Positions 1 to 11,806 of a DNA stretch of 64,000 nucleotides are shown here, one piece after another. This DNA comes from Hevea brasiliensis (Eukaryota; Streptophyta; Magnoliopsida; Malpighiales; Euphorbiaceae). The position numbers and the translations under genes were made by a program. The DNA lies in NCBI RefSeq assembly GCF_030052815.1, contig NC_079494.1, positions 35,202,467 to 35,266,466 of the forward strand. The letters are read 5' to 3'. The notes below the pieces were generated by a model. That model was given only the letters and a program-made list of their open reading frames with translations, had not been told where the DNA came from and searched no databases. Numbering within the stretch: position 1 is the first letter of the stretch; each line of letters starts with the position of its first letter.

Positions 1-652
1 ACTAAGTGACCACAAGACATAGGGAAATAGTTTCTATGAAGGTCATCATGCCTAAAAGTGACTACAACCTATTCCATTAATTAGGTAAACTTTCTGTCCA
101 AAAGCTGCCTAGTTAAGGAACCAAAATTTGTAAATGAGTCAGTTATGGTTATCTGACCATAACTTGAGTTCTAAAAACCAAATTGACATGATTCAAAAGG
201 GAAAATAAAGATAAGTCATAGAGAAACAACTTCCATGAAGGAAGTGTGGCCAAATAGTGGCTATAAACTTATTATATGGATAGGTAAAGAGAAGACACAA
301 AAACTGAAACTAAAGAAAGGTCCATAAGATAAGTTATCTTATGGTAGGGAATTTAACCCTAACAAGCTATTAAACATTAAACCACATGAAAGAGGTATGT
401 GGGACCTATTTTCCCACTATAAAGTGATATGAACAATCAAATAAATATGTAATAATGTGTAATTGCCCATAGTATACCTAGACTTATTTATTTAGTTTGG
501 ATAGATTGGTACACCAATGAGGGACTACAGATAGCAGTACTGCCTACCGAGAAAATCATGAATTGATAATATATGTCTAGTATGATTGTTCTACAAGCTA
601 TATGCCTCCTTATTAGCCATTGTGCCAAACATTATTTTTGGCTTTACAAGCT

Positions 653-717
653 TGACAGCGGGCCTCGTGCCTAACAGCTAGCCTCGAGCCTGACAGCTAG
701 CTTCGCGCCTGACAGAT
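653..717 (+). repeat. 19-bp minisatellite, about 3.4 units
   Basis: Three 19-bp units start at 653, 672 and 691, followed by a partial unit. The consensus is tgacagctagcctcgagcc. Units differ at a few positions, mainly inside the CG-containing half. The array sits in the middle of an old LTR and is GC-richer than its surroundings. Confidence 0.8.
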
Positions 718-822
718 GTATACAGGGTAGACATATGGCTGTATAAACCATATACTCCTATGTATCCAACTTTTATAGTCTATTATGGGTTTCTTGGGCA
801 TTGATAATAATTAATTAAAACT

Positions 823-827
823 GAATA
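823..827. other. E1 target-site duplication, left copy
   Basis: GAATA directly abuts the LTR edge TGTCACACC. The right copy at 22243-22247 reads GAATG, so four of five bases match. This supports a single insertion event rather than a chimeric pair of LTRs. Confidence 0.65.
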
Positions 828-3800
828 TGTCACACCTTACCCCTTCGTAAGACATAACATGTTCTTGTAGTATACATAATGAATTATCAAACTTCGCCTA
901 CTGATAACTCATTAAATATACTACAAGGGATTTTTGAACAATTTTCTATATCTTTATATAGTAGTGAGCACTTTTGACAGGTTTTAAAACCTTTTTCTCA
1001 AAGTTAAATTACACAATAAATCTGCAATATCAATAGTTTCTATAAAAATTTCAGCAGAGTGCCATCTTTATTTTGAATAAAATAGTTTTTCAAAAACCTG
1101 TAAAAAGCACTTTCAATATATTTGTTTCATTCCCAAACTCCAATATGACTAAAGACAAATCAATTTTCTCAACATTTTCCAAACTCAATTCAACATCAAT
1201 TTTCAGTAGTTCCAAAAATAAAATGTAAAATGATTTAGTAGTTCAAAAGCTGAGATAAGAGAAGTATAATACAACATTTTTACAAGTCAAAATAATTTAC
1301 AACTTTAGTTTATAACTGCTCAGGACCAAGTACAATATATACATACAGTTTATATATATTACAACAAAAATTATTAGGAGGTGGTATACTCAATATACCC
1401 GGTAAAATCCCAAAAGATTAGCACAAGCAGCCTACTTTGCTACTTTATATGTCTATCTAATTGCGACAGTAATGAAAAAGCTATCGCTAAGCCAATGTCT
1501 CAGTGGTGCACAACATTAAGAAAATGTAATTTAAAACTATAAACCATAAATCACATGAACTGTGGATGCTTAAAATCATAGTTAATTTCAAAAGACAGAG
1601 AATGTCATAAAAAATTAAATTCCATTTCACAATGTCTCAATAAATACTAATAAATCACACACATAGCTTAATCATGATTCCAGAGTCCAATTCATCCCAA
1701 AAGCCAATGGCTAATGAGGAATAACGTAGCTAGCTAGCAATTAAATGAGTACTCATCCTATTCATCGTCAATTGGCACACACCTCAACACTTCAGCCAGA
1801 GAGGGAATTCAAAGCCAATTCGTCCCACTAGACAAGCTAGCGAGGAATTCAATCAAATATACATGATAGTTGTTGTTTCAAACCATTTGTAATATTTTTC
1901 AAGCAAAAAGTATCCATCAAATTCCATTCAAACAAATTTTTCACAATTTAAGTAATAACATACAAATTGTCATAATTTATTTCAGTTTAAAATTCAAAAG
2001 AAATAACTGTTGTGCACAAACTTCTGATGAGTAGCCTTTTGGCCTTGACTCAATGGTTCATTCTCCTTCCCTGAGTCTTTGCTAACTGAAACACACAATT
2101 TAAAGTGTTTCAGTACTCATTTAAATTGTTTCTAATTTGTCACATTTTATAGTTTCTAAGTGTTAGTATATATTACCCATTTCATTTTAAAGTTTATTGT
2201 ATTTTTTTGCTATTTTCCATATTTTATATGTTAGATTGCTATAGCTAAATGTCTTCTTTCCCTTTGTTTTTAGGCTCTGGTCAAAAGAGAAAAATTGTAG
2301 ATTTATGTCTTAGTGACATTTTAGCACTAATTTCATGTCATTTGGAGTTTTCTGGACCATGTTACGATCATTTTACTATTGCTAGTCAAATTGCCTTTTT
2401 ATTGTGAATTAGGTCATTTTTAGGTCACTTCCAATTATGGCAAGTTTTATACCCGAATTTGTGCAAACATTTTGACTTGCTTATGGTCATTTTTGGGTTT
2501 TGTGATCTCTACAAAAGATGTAGCCCTATATCTAAGCTTTCCAATGGTATAAATTTTAGGTCATTTGGACCTGTTTTGAGTGAGTTATGGCCAATAAGAC
2601 TGATTGCTGTTCAAATGATCAATTTCTGGGTTACCAAGTTTGCAATTCTAGATTAGGTCAGTTTTAGTGTCACTTTTTGGACATAATTTTGGTAGGCTTT
2701 CAACATGAAAGTTGGCACATTTTGTGCCTAGTTTCACTTTCAATTGGCTTCATACCAATTGGAGTCACACATTTAGGGTTATAGGCTCATTTGTATACTG
2801 TCCTTAAATACATTGCTTAAACATCTATCAATTGCACATTTGCCTTGCTATAAGTCCACTTCTCTACCCAATTCTGATTTGGTACATTCCCACATTCATC
2901 AATCACTTTACATTATAGTTACTTTGGGTACAATATAACTAATTGACAATGCACCAATTACACTTGCAATTCACAATATCCAATTCTAAACAATATATAA
3001 ACAAAATACTCCTAACCATTACATATAACTTCCATCATCAATTATACATACTGCCCCTACATCATCACCACCAAAATTTATCAATAAGTTTCATGATATC
3101 ATACATAAATTCATGAGTTTAAAGGTTGCCCAAAAATGGCAGTTTACTAAGGTATTGGATTTCCCTTTCAAACCCTTAATTTCAATTGCTCAATTCACAC
3201 ATACACATAAAATACATTGGCTAAAACATCTTATAACCTTAATCAACATGATTTCCCATCAATTACATGTAAAAGAAAGCTAAACACTTTGAACTTCCAT
3301 GGTTGCCGAAAATGGAACACCTCCCTAACTCATCAATTCATCCAATTTCTTCCATAAATCAACTCACCACAACACCAACACAAACTTTAACAAAGAAAGG
3401 ATGAAGAAATGGATACTTACCTCTTATGAAGCTTGTTAAAAACTCACTAAATCTCTTCTTTCTTGCTGCCACTATCTTTGCCTAAGTGTGTTGATAAACT
3501 TTAATGAAGCAATCGAGTGGAATGGAGGTGAAACTCATGGGTGCATGGAGGTCCTTCAAGATTCGGCTATGGAGGAAATTCCTTGGGAAGTTTCGGCTGA
3601 TTTGAAGTGAGGTTGAAGATGACAATTTTCTTTCCCAATTGCTTTTCTTTTTGTTTATGTCCCATAAATTGAGGTTACTGGAGCACTAACTTAGTTTATG
3701 TTTAATTAATTTGCAAGTTCTATAATTTATAAATTTGCCACCAAACTTTCACTAATTATATTAGGTACCACATTTCTTATTTGCGTGACATTTTCTATGT

Positions 3801-4299
3801 TTAATATCACTTATTTTTTTAATGGACATTTAGGTCAAAAGTCAACTCGGGGTGTCAATTGACCAAAATGCCCCTATTCGGTTTGTATTCCCTATTTTTC
3901 GGTAACACCGATTTTTGTCGGTTTCTCGATTTTTTCTTTTTCTTTGTTCTAATTAATTAATTTTTCTTTGACATTTTCTAAGTTAATTATACCTCAATAG
4001 ATGTTTATTTAAGTCTTAAAAATATTTTTCAGGGTTTCCCGTGGTCCAGGGCTAGTCAACGGTTCTCGCCGCAACTTTTCGGTGCGATCACCCATCGTTA
4101 CAGTTTTTGGCTCGTTTAACTTAGTTACATTTCATTGCTCTTGTTTTTTCTTTTTTTTTTCTTGTATTTTTCTCTATTGTATTTCATTATTTCATGTCTC
4201 CTCACTAACATTTAAGTGTAGTTCTAGGCATTCTAGCTGTCCGGACAGACATTGGCCACCGGAATAGTAAAACACACTACCGAATATAGGGGTGTTACA
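828..4299 (-). repeat. E1 3' LTR (3472 bp)
   Basis: On the minus strand it starts TGTAACACCCC at 4299 and ends GGTGTGACA at 828. It pairs with 18765-22242 along its whole length with scattered substitutions and short indels, clearly more diverged than the E6 LTR pair. It holds a donor-like AGAG|GTAAGTATCC (GT at 3420-3419), an acceptor-like TTTCAG (CAG at 2088-2086), a purine-rich block (2022-2085) and a stem-loop (1463-1487). Short ORFs inside it, such as 2459-2656, have no recognisable domain and I treat them as chance. Confidence 0.93.
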
Positions 4300-4315
4300 A
4301 TTCTCCCCCCCTTAA
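4300..4315 (-). other. E1 polypurine tract
   Basis: On the minus strand a run of G flanked by A (TTAAGGGGGGGAGAAT) ends directly at the 3' LTR start TGTAACACC. Such a tract primes plus-strand DNA synthesis in LTR retrotransposons. Confidence 0.88.
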
Positions 4316-4346
4316 AATAAATTTCGTCTCAAAATTTTACCTGGTT

Positions 4347-5527
4347 TTAGTATCTGAACAATTGTGGGTGCTGTCTCCTCATATTCTCTTCACGTTCCCA
4401 AGTAGCTTCCTAGCCTGAATAATGGTTCCACAGCACTTTAACCAGGGGTAGCTATTTATTCCTCAACTGCTTCACCTCATATGCCAGAATCTCTATGGGT
4501 TCTTCCTCATATGAGAGGTCTGAATTTACCTCAATCTCTTCAACTGATAGAACATGAGATGGGTCAGATATGTACCTCCTTAAAATGGACACATGGAAGA
4601 CACTGTGTATCCTTTCTAGCTCTGGAGGTAATGCCAACCGATATGCCAAAGGACCCACTCTTTCCAGAACCTCATATAGTCCGATAAAGCGAGGACTCAG
4701 TTTCCTCTTTCTGCCAAATCTCACAATTCTCTTCCAAGGAGAAACTTTGAGGAATACCTTGTCACCCGCTGCATATTCAATATATCTTCTCTTATGATCA
4801 ATATAGGACTTTTGACAGTCTGATGCAGCCTTGAGTCGATCTCTGATCAATCTGATTTTTTCCTCTGTTTGCTGAACAATTTCTGGGCCAATCATCTTTC
4901 TTTCACCTACTTCATCCCAACATAAGAGGGTTCTGCACTTCCTGCCATACAAAGCGTCATATGGAGGCATCCCAATGCTTGATTGATAGCTATTGTTATA
5001 AGCAAACTCAATCAGAGGCAAGTGTGTATCCCAACTACCTTAAAATTCAATCACACAAGCTTGTAGCATATCCTCGAATATCTAAATTACCCTCTCACAC
5101 TGGCCATCTGTCTGTGGGTGGAATGTCGTGCTGAAGTTCAATCTAGTTCCTAGGGCTTTCTGAAGACTACCCTAGAATCTAGAAGCGAACCTAGGATCTC
5201 TGTCTGATACAATCGATATTGGCACTCCATACAGTCTTACAATCTCATCTATGTACAATATGGCCAATCTTTCTAGGCTATAGTCCATCCGAACTGGCAG
5301 AAAGTGAGCAGACTTGGTCAATCTGTCAACTATAACCCATACTGTATCATGACTATTTGTGTCCTTAGAAATCCCATCACAAAATCCATAGTTATCCGTT
5401 CCCATTTCCACTCAGGTACTGGCAATGGATGTAACAAACTAGCTGGTACTTGATGTTTTGCCTTCACTTGCTGACAAGTTAGGCATTTGGAGACAAAATC
5501 AGCTACATCCCTTTTCATACCCATCCA
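4347..5527 (-). pseudogene. E1 integrase core, C-terminus and chromodomain (broken)
   Basis: Read from 5527 down. The integrase core carries TMDFVMG (first catalytic Asp) and VSDRDPRF (second Asp), then a QTDGQCERVI block with the catalytic Glu near 5100. Next come the GPY/F-like region (FIGLYEVLERVGPLAYRLALPP) and a chromodomain tail (VKQLRNK, then EATWEREE). The core runs in two overlapping frames joined by a frameshift near 5340-5410. In-frame stops interrupt the segment near 5085, near 5042 and twice in the chromodomain (about 4451 and 4410). The C-terminal 189-codon stretch 4452-5021 is still open. The normal stop is at 4347, just before the polypurine tract. Confidence 0.88.
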
Positions 5528-6882
5528 CTAGTAATGCTCTTTCAGCCCTCTATACATTTTAATTCCACCAGGGTGCATAGCAAAAGGAGACTCATGTGCT
5601 TCTTTCATAATGATATGTCTCAATTCCACATCATTAGGAACACACATTCTGCCCTGATGTAGTAGTAAACCATCATCTCTCATAGAAAATTCAGGTTTCT
5701 TGCCCTGCCAGACTTCTTTCAGTAGCTTCTGATATTTTTTATCATTTTGAGCAGCCATTCTGATCTGATCAATTAACACTCGCTGTACATGCCATGAAAC
5801 TACTATCTGTCCCTCATCATCAGTCTCCAAACTGGCATGCTGTGCTTTAAACTCATGTACCATGGACAAAGGAGAAACTCTGAAACATGACATAGACTTA
5901 CGACTTAAGGCGTCAACCACCACATTTGCTTTCCCTGGCTGATAGTCTATTAGACAATCATAGTCTTTAATCAATTCTAACCATCTCCTCTGTTTCAAAT
6001 TCAATTCTTTTTGAGTGCCCAAATACTTCAAGCTCTCGTGATCTATGTAGATATAACACTTCTCTCCATATAAGTAATGTCTCCAGATCTTCAGAGCAAA
6101 AACAATAGCTGCTAGCTCTAAGTCATGTGTTGGATAGTTCCTCTCATGCAGTTTCAGCTGGCGTGATGCATATATAATGACATTTCGATCTTGCATTAGT
6201 ACACAACCTAACCCATTGTGAGAAGCATCACTATAAACTGTGTATTCTTTACCTGGTGTAGGTAAGTAAGGACTAGAGCTTCAGTCAAACACCTCTTCAA
6301 CTTATCAAAACTCTGCTGACATTTATCCTTCTACTGAAATTTCACATCTTTCCGAAGCAGCTTGGTCAATGGAGAAGCCAACACAAAGAACCCTTTCACA
6401 AATCAGAGGTAGTATCCAGCTAAACCCAGAAAACTATGAATTTCTGTGATATTCTTGGGTGGCTTCCAATTAAGGATAGCTTCTACCTTGCTGGAATCTA
6501 CATTGATCCCTTCAGCTGACACAATATGTCCCAAGAAAGAGATTTCCTTTAGCCAAAATTCACATTTTGATAATTTAGTGTAGAGCTATTTCTCCCTTAA
6601 GGTCTGTAGTACAATCCGCAGATGTCTATCATGCTCCTCTACATTCCTTGAATATATCAAAATATTATTAATAAACACGACCACAAACTGGTCGAGATAT
6701 GGTCTGAAGATAGTGTTCATCAGATCCATAAAAGCAGCTGGAGCATTAGTTAACCCGAATGGCATTACCAAAAACTCATAGTGGCCATATCGAGTTGTGA
6801 AAGCAGTTTTTGGAATACTCTACTCTTACACTTTTAATTGACAATAACCAGATCGCAAATCAATTTTGGAGAACACAGCTAC
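5528..6882 (-). pseudogene. E1 RT 3' half, RNase H and integrase zinc finger (broken)
   Basis: The segment starts at the E2 junction (6882) in the middle of RT, at VFSKIDLRSGY, and continues with [22 protein letters not shown]. The catalytic motif of the family (F-x-D-D-I-L) reads FINNILIYS at 6651-6677, so both active-site Asp are Asn, each explained by one G-to-A change on the coding strand. Stops occur just upstream (KV*E*SI). RNase H follows with VYSDASHNG near 6240, [13 protein letters not shown] and VDALSRK. A frameshift lies near 6260. The open stretch 5528-6196 ends in the integrase HHCC region ([11 protein letters not shown]) at a stop just after GLKEHY. Confidence 0.88.
6878..6882. 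other. E2 target-site duplication, left copy
   Basis: GCTAC abuts the LTR edge at 6883. The identical GCTAC at 16462-16466 abuts the other edge. Removing E2 plus one copy rejoins the E1 RT reading (GVA...VFSKIDL), which confirms the insertion point. Confidence 0.92.
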
Positions 6883-8986
6883 TGAAGGAACGGAAGAGTG
6901 AAAAACACAAGTTTATACCATTGAATTCAAAAATTTTCACCTAGGGTCACATGCATCATGCAATATTTATTTTTATCTATTTGATTTCAATGATAAACAA
7001 CATATTAAAACTCTTTTAATATGTTTTTTGGATCTGTATTTGCCATTTAAGATTTTAAAATTAATCAGATTAATTTTAGAACCCTAGATTAAATCAAGAA
7101 CGATTACACTAACCTCTTGATGCACTACAGCGTGTCTGCACCTTTGAGATTCATCTTCAGGACACCAAATGTTGTCCCTCTAGCTTGTCCACACCAAGAA
7201 CACCTATGGCAGCCCTTGAATAGCTTCTAAAGCTTTTTCTATTAATTAGAAAATCAAGTTCTGCCTTTTAAGAGATTAAAGATGTAAACAGGACACTAGA
7301 AACAATTTCTAGTGTTCTTAATTCAAGAGATTGATGGCTAATCTCTTTGAATTGATAAGAGATGAAGAAGAAGAGATGAAAACCCTCAAAGTGGCGTGAA
7401 AAAGGAGTGTGGCTGCTGGTTTTGTTTTATTTTCTCATAATAACACTTAAATAGCTAGGTTAACACATTAAACCCTTGCCACATGTCACCCTTTGATTAG
7501 CTCTAGGTTTAAGTGACCCAATCACATTGTGCCAAGTGTCAAACCTATATTTAATCTTGATTTTAATCATCTTACATGATTAAAAAACATTTGGCAAGCT
7601 TATGTGTAATCCCATGTGTTACCATCTCATGGTGCCACGTGTCACACTGTGAAATGACCAAAATTCCCCTGTGTCTTAATTTTGAGTTCTCAACCCAAAA
7701 TAATTATTTTCTTCTTCTAATTAATTTATATCAAATATAAATTAATTAATTAATCTCTATTAATTAATTTCTCATTAATTAAATTCATATTTAAACACTT
7801 TGGATATAAATTTAATTTATACTACACATCCAATAATCTAGATTTGGTTTCAAGTCATGCTAGGGACTTTGCAATTTAATTGCAAACCAAACATATTTAA
7901 TTAATCAATTAAACTCTTTAATTAATTAATTAAATCATATTTAAATAGGTGATAACTTGTGTATGTGTGTGACTTACTAGGCTCATCACTAATTGGCAAT
8001 GAGACATGATATCAACTCTTAATATCATCAGAACTCTTTCTTACCATAAATGATTTCTCTAAATCATTTCATGAACCTCATACACCATGGTTAACACCTA
8101 GCATAGTATGCCATGGCCACCCAATTAGTAATAAGGTTTACCTTAAATGAACCTATAATCATATGTTACCATGCACTAGAATCTCTCTGTTACAAAATCC
8201 CAACTCAAGCTAGAGTCATGGTTTATGTCAAACTCCATTTGCTATGAATATTATGTTCTCTTTTAATTCCAGTTCTTGATTAAAAAGATTTTCTCATCAG
8301 AAACTCTTTTACGAATAAATCTATCATCTGGCCAGAACTTGAAACATCAAGAACAATTAAATGAACATAGGATTTTATCTCTATTTACTTAGAGGAACAG
8401 ATTCCATCTTGATCAACACCTACCTCCATATATAACTAGTAGGAGCCAACACATGCCCATATACCCATACACAGTACAAGTATGAAAGCAGTATCAAACT
8501 CAAACTACCTATATACAAAATAACTGTGCTATCTCAGGTCTAAAGATTATATGCACTGATATGATTTATAACAAAACATTGACAAGAGTAAACTCCATGT
8601 GCTTGTCATAAGTGTCACTGGTTCTGCCTACTTATCATGTATAAGTGCCTATCATGTTTGTTATATGGCATTAGACTCACCATTCCATCTTATTTATATC
8701 TCATATAAATAACTTGGGAACAAACATGAATACAATCTTTCTGGATAAGTCATATCCTTATTATGAAGTATCCTTGATTGTGAACCTATTTATGATACTT
8801 TGTGCTAGAAATATTGTCACTCATATTCTTAATAACTTAAGAATAATATTTCTAACAAAATATCAATGGACCTTTTCTATTACACATAAATATATTATAT
8901 AAACGAAAAAGTGGAAATGCCTTTTATTAATAAAAATATATACAAGATACATACTAAATGATATGCTCTAGGGCATACTACTAACA
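6883..8986 (-). repeat. E2 3' LTR (2104 bp)
   Basis: On the minus strand it begins TGTTAGTAGTATGCCC at 8986 and ends CCTTCA at 6883. It is nearly identical to 14341-16461 apart from scattered substitutions and a short insertion in the other copy near 15075-15105. It contains runs of ATTAATTA near 7735-7790 and 7905-7935. A third copy of this LTR, in opposite orientation, begins at 59341. Confidence 0.93.
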
Positions 8987-8999
8987 ATCTCCCACTAGC
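8987..8999 (-). other. E2 polypurine tract
   Basis: On the minus strand GCTAGTGGGAGAT runs directly into the 3' LTR start TGTTAGTAG. Its position right after the pol stop at 9001 is normal for copia elements. Confidence 0.8.
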
Positions 9000-9000
9000 A

Positions 9001-10645
9001 CTAGAGCCATTCATTACAATACCTTAGACCCATCTTCTCAAGATGTCGATCTAACTGAACTTGTGACAAAAGCTTAGTGAATGGATCAGCAGGATTTTTC
9101 AGCTGATGTTATTTTTCTGCATGGCTATATTGCCTTGCCCAACTATATCTCTGATAATATGGTAGTGCCTTTCTATGTGTTTGGATTTTGGTGAGACCTT
9201 AGTTCCTTAGCCTGTATGATTGCTCCATTATTGTCACAGTGTAGTGGAACTGCTAACTCAATGGAAGGAACTACTGTAAGTTCTGTCACGAACTTCTTTA
9301 TCCAAACAGCTTCCTTTGCAGCATCTGATGTAGCAATATACTCAGCCTCTGTAGTGGAATCTGCAGTCGTGCTCTGTTTGGAACTCTTCCAACTGACTGC
9401 ACCTCCATTACAAATGAACACATATCCAGAGGTAGACTTTCTATCATCGATATCTGATTGGAAATCATAATCAGTATAACCATCCAATTGCAAGTCTCCA
9501 CCTCCATAAATCAAGAATAAATCCTTAGTTCTTCTCAAGTACTTAAGTATATTCTTGTGACTATCCAGATGTTCCAACACTGGATTGGATTGATACCTGC
9601 TAGTCAAACTAACAGCATATGCGATATCCGGCCTAGTACACAACATTGCATACATTATACTTCCAATAGCCGAAGCATATGGAATCCTGGCCATCTTATC
9701 TCTTTCTTCAGGTGTCTTTGGAGACATCTCTTTAGAAAGATGGATACCATGTCTCACTGGTAATAATCCTCTCTTGGAATCAAGCATGTTAAACCTCTTT
9801 AACACCTTTTCCAAGTATAGACTTCGGGATAAACCAATTATTCTTTTCGCTCTATCTCTATAGATGCGAATCCCAAGAATATAGGTTGCCTCCCCTAAGT
9901 CTTTCATGGAGAATGTATTTGACAACCATACCTTTATAGTCGTCAACATACCTGTGTCATTACCCATCAACAGTATGTCATCCACATATAAGACAAGGAA
10001 AGTGATAGCATTGTCACTAACCTTCTTATATACACATGGCTCATCCTCATTTTTGATAAAACCAAAGGATTTAATGGCTTCATCAAAACAGATGTTCCAA
10101 CTCTTCGAAGCTTGTTTCAACCCATAAATGGATCGCTTTAGCTTGCATACCTTGGAACCATCTTGGGATTCAAATCCCTTAGGTTGTTCCATGAAAATGT
10201 TTTCTTCAATGTATCCATTGAGAAAAGCTGTTTTGACATCCATCTGCCAAATCTCATAATCATAGTATGCAACTATTGCTAATAAAATCCTAATTGATTT
10301 AAGCATGGCAACAGGCGAGAAAGTCTCCTCATAGTCGATTCCTTACCTTTGGCGAAACCCTTTCGCTACTAGCCTTGCCTTATAGGTCTCTACCTTTCCA
10401 TCAGAACCAATTTTCTTCTTGAAAACCCATTTGTTCCCTATAGGTACAATACCTTCAGGTGGGTCAACAAGATCCCAAACTTGATTCTTATACATGGAAT
10501 CAATCTCGAATTTTATAGCATCAATCCATTTTGAAGAGTCTATATCTGATATAGCTTCTTCATAGGTAAGTGGATCATCTCCATGATCTACTTCTTCATG
10601 AGTAGACAACTCTTGTTCTTCTTCATAAAGAAAACCATATCTCAC
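9001..10645 (-). pseudogene. E2 reverse transcriptase and RNase H (broken)
   Basis: Copia RT read from 10645: WVFKKKIGSDGKVETYKARLVAKGF, then MDVKTAFLNG, EQPKGFE and the catalytic YVDDILLMGND, intact. RNase H follows with GYTDYDFQSD, STTEAEYIA and LHCDNNGA, so its acidic residues appear present. An in-frame TAA (CAA to TAA) follows GFRQR at about 10342. A frameshift at about 9190 diverts the reading to NPNT-stop, while the continuation (HIERHYHIIRD) lies in another frame and stops at 9001. The long open part, 9173-10306, covers most of RT and RNase H. A functional product is not expected. Confidence 0.9.
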
Positions 10646-11660
10646 TGGTGGGTGAAATACCCTGGTTATTCTACGAGGAACAGCTGTAGATGTTTCATCA
10701 ACGGGTATAGGTTAACTAGATGGATCTATATCCATCTGATCTGTTGGTTGGTCAGAATTTTCCAATTCTAACTCTATTTGCCTTTCTTTGCCTCCTTCTT
10801 GAACAAACTGTTGTTCAAGAAATGTGGCATCTCTACTTATCACAACCTTTTGTGAAGTAGGCAAATAAAAATAATATCCAAAACTATCTTTTGGATATCC
10901 AACAAATCGACCTTTTCTCGATCCGTCTCCAATTTATCAGTGTTCAGCTTTTTGATATAAGCTGGACAACCCCAAATCTTAACATGCTTAAGACTTGGTT
11001 TTCTTCCATGCCATATCTCATAAGGTGTGGAAGAAACTGATTTTGATGGAATCCTATTCAGAATATACAAAGCTGATTCTAATGCAAATCCCCAAAAGGA
11101 GATTGGCATATCAGTATAGCTCATCATACTACGTACCATATCCAATAGGGTACGATTTCTCCTTTCAGATACACCATTTAGCTGTGGCGTTCCTGGAGGA
11201 GTCAGCTGAGAAACAATGCCATGCTCTCTCAAGTATTCATCAAATTCAGTACTAAAATATTCACCTCCACGATCTGATCGAAGAGCTTTAATACTCTTTC
11301 CTGTTTGATTTTCTACTTCAGATTTAAATTCTTTGAACTTTTCAAAGGATTCGTGTTTGTATTTCATCAAATACAAATACCCAAAACTTGATTTATCATC
11401 AGTAAAGGTAATAAAATAATGAAAGCCCCCTCTAGCCATTTCTTTAAATGGACCACATACATCACTATGTATTAGCTCCAAAATATTTTCAGCTCTTAGC
11501 CCTTTTCCAACAAAGGGTGATCTAGTCATTTTGCCCTGAAGGCAAGATTCACAAGTTGGAGTAGGCTCAGAGCCCAATGAGGATAGAATCACCATTTTCT
11601 CCAATTTTGTAATCCTATCTTCTGCAACATGACATAACCTTAAGTGCCAAATATATTTTG
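10646..11660 (-). pseudogene. E2 GAG-pre-integrase and integrase core
   Basis: This part lies in the open frame 12285-10840. The zinc-binding pre-integrase region (WHLRLCHV, CESCLQGK) is at residues 213-251. The DDE core has the first Asp in HSDVCGP (residue 275), the second in LRSDRGGEY (338) and the Glu in GVSERRNRT (374), so the catalytic triad is preserved. The frame is lost near 10915 after TDREKVD. The rest of the integrase C-terminus continues in another frame toward the RT start at 10645. No linker-sized protease precedes this domain. Confidence 0.88.
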
Positions 11661-11713
11661 AACTTGAGTTGTTTTTCACCACGGCATTGCTTTCATTTAG
11701 ATTGCTATACTCT

Positions 11714-11806
11714 GGCCAGTGGAAACACTTTCTTACTGGTAATGGAAACACTTTCTTATTGGCAATGGAAACACTTTCCTGTTGGCAGTGGAAATACTTT
11801 TCTTTG
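11714..11806. repeat. 23-24 bp tandem array inside the gag zinc knuckle
   Basis: Four units with consensus ggcaatggaaacactttctt start near 11714, 11738, 11761 and 11784 (24, 23, 23, 23 bp). On the coding strand each encodes the start of the knuckle (K-C-F-H). Because 23 is not a multiple of three, successive copies are read in different frames (KYFHCQQE, SVSIANKK, VFPLPVRK, CFHW). The complete Cys-Cys-His-Cys knuckle is therefore not formed. Confidence 0.85.

Larger units (their letters stand above)
1..827 (+). mobile_element. LTR remnant, plus strand, part 1 (left of E1)
   Basis: This is noncoding LTR-type sequence without a usable ORF. It reads in the same sense as other plus-strand LTRs here, with 'ccataacttgag' and 'ttccatgaaggaag' modules at 160-240. 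It continues after E1 at 22243, so E1 inserted into it. The left end lies outside the window, so its own terminus and target duplication cannot be seen. The family differs from E1/E5/E6: its final segment at 22970-23016 ends in GGGTAAGGGGCATCACA. Confidence 0.6.

Noticed and set aside
8714..8902. Met-rich ORF also seen at 16120-16377 and 59425-59682
   Set aside because: Three copies of the same copia LTR segment. The reading runs on both sides of the LTR start and is not positioned like a gene.
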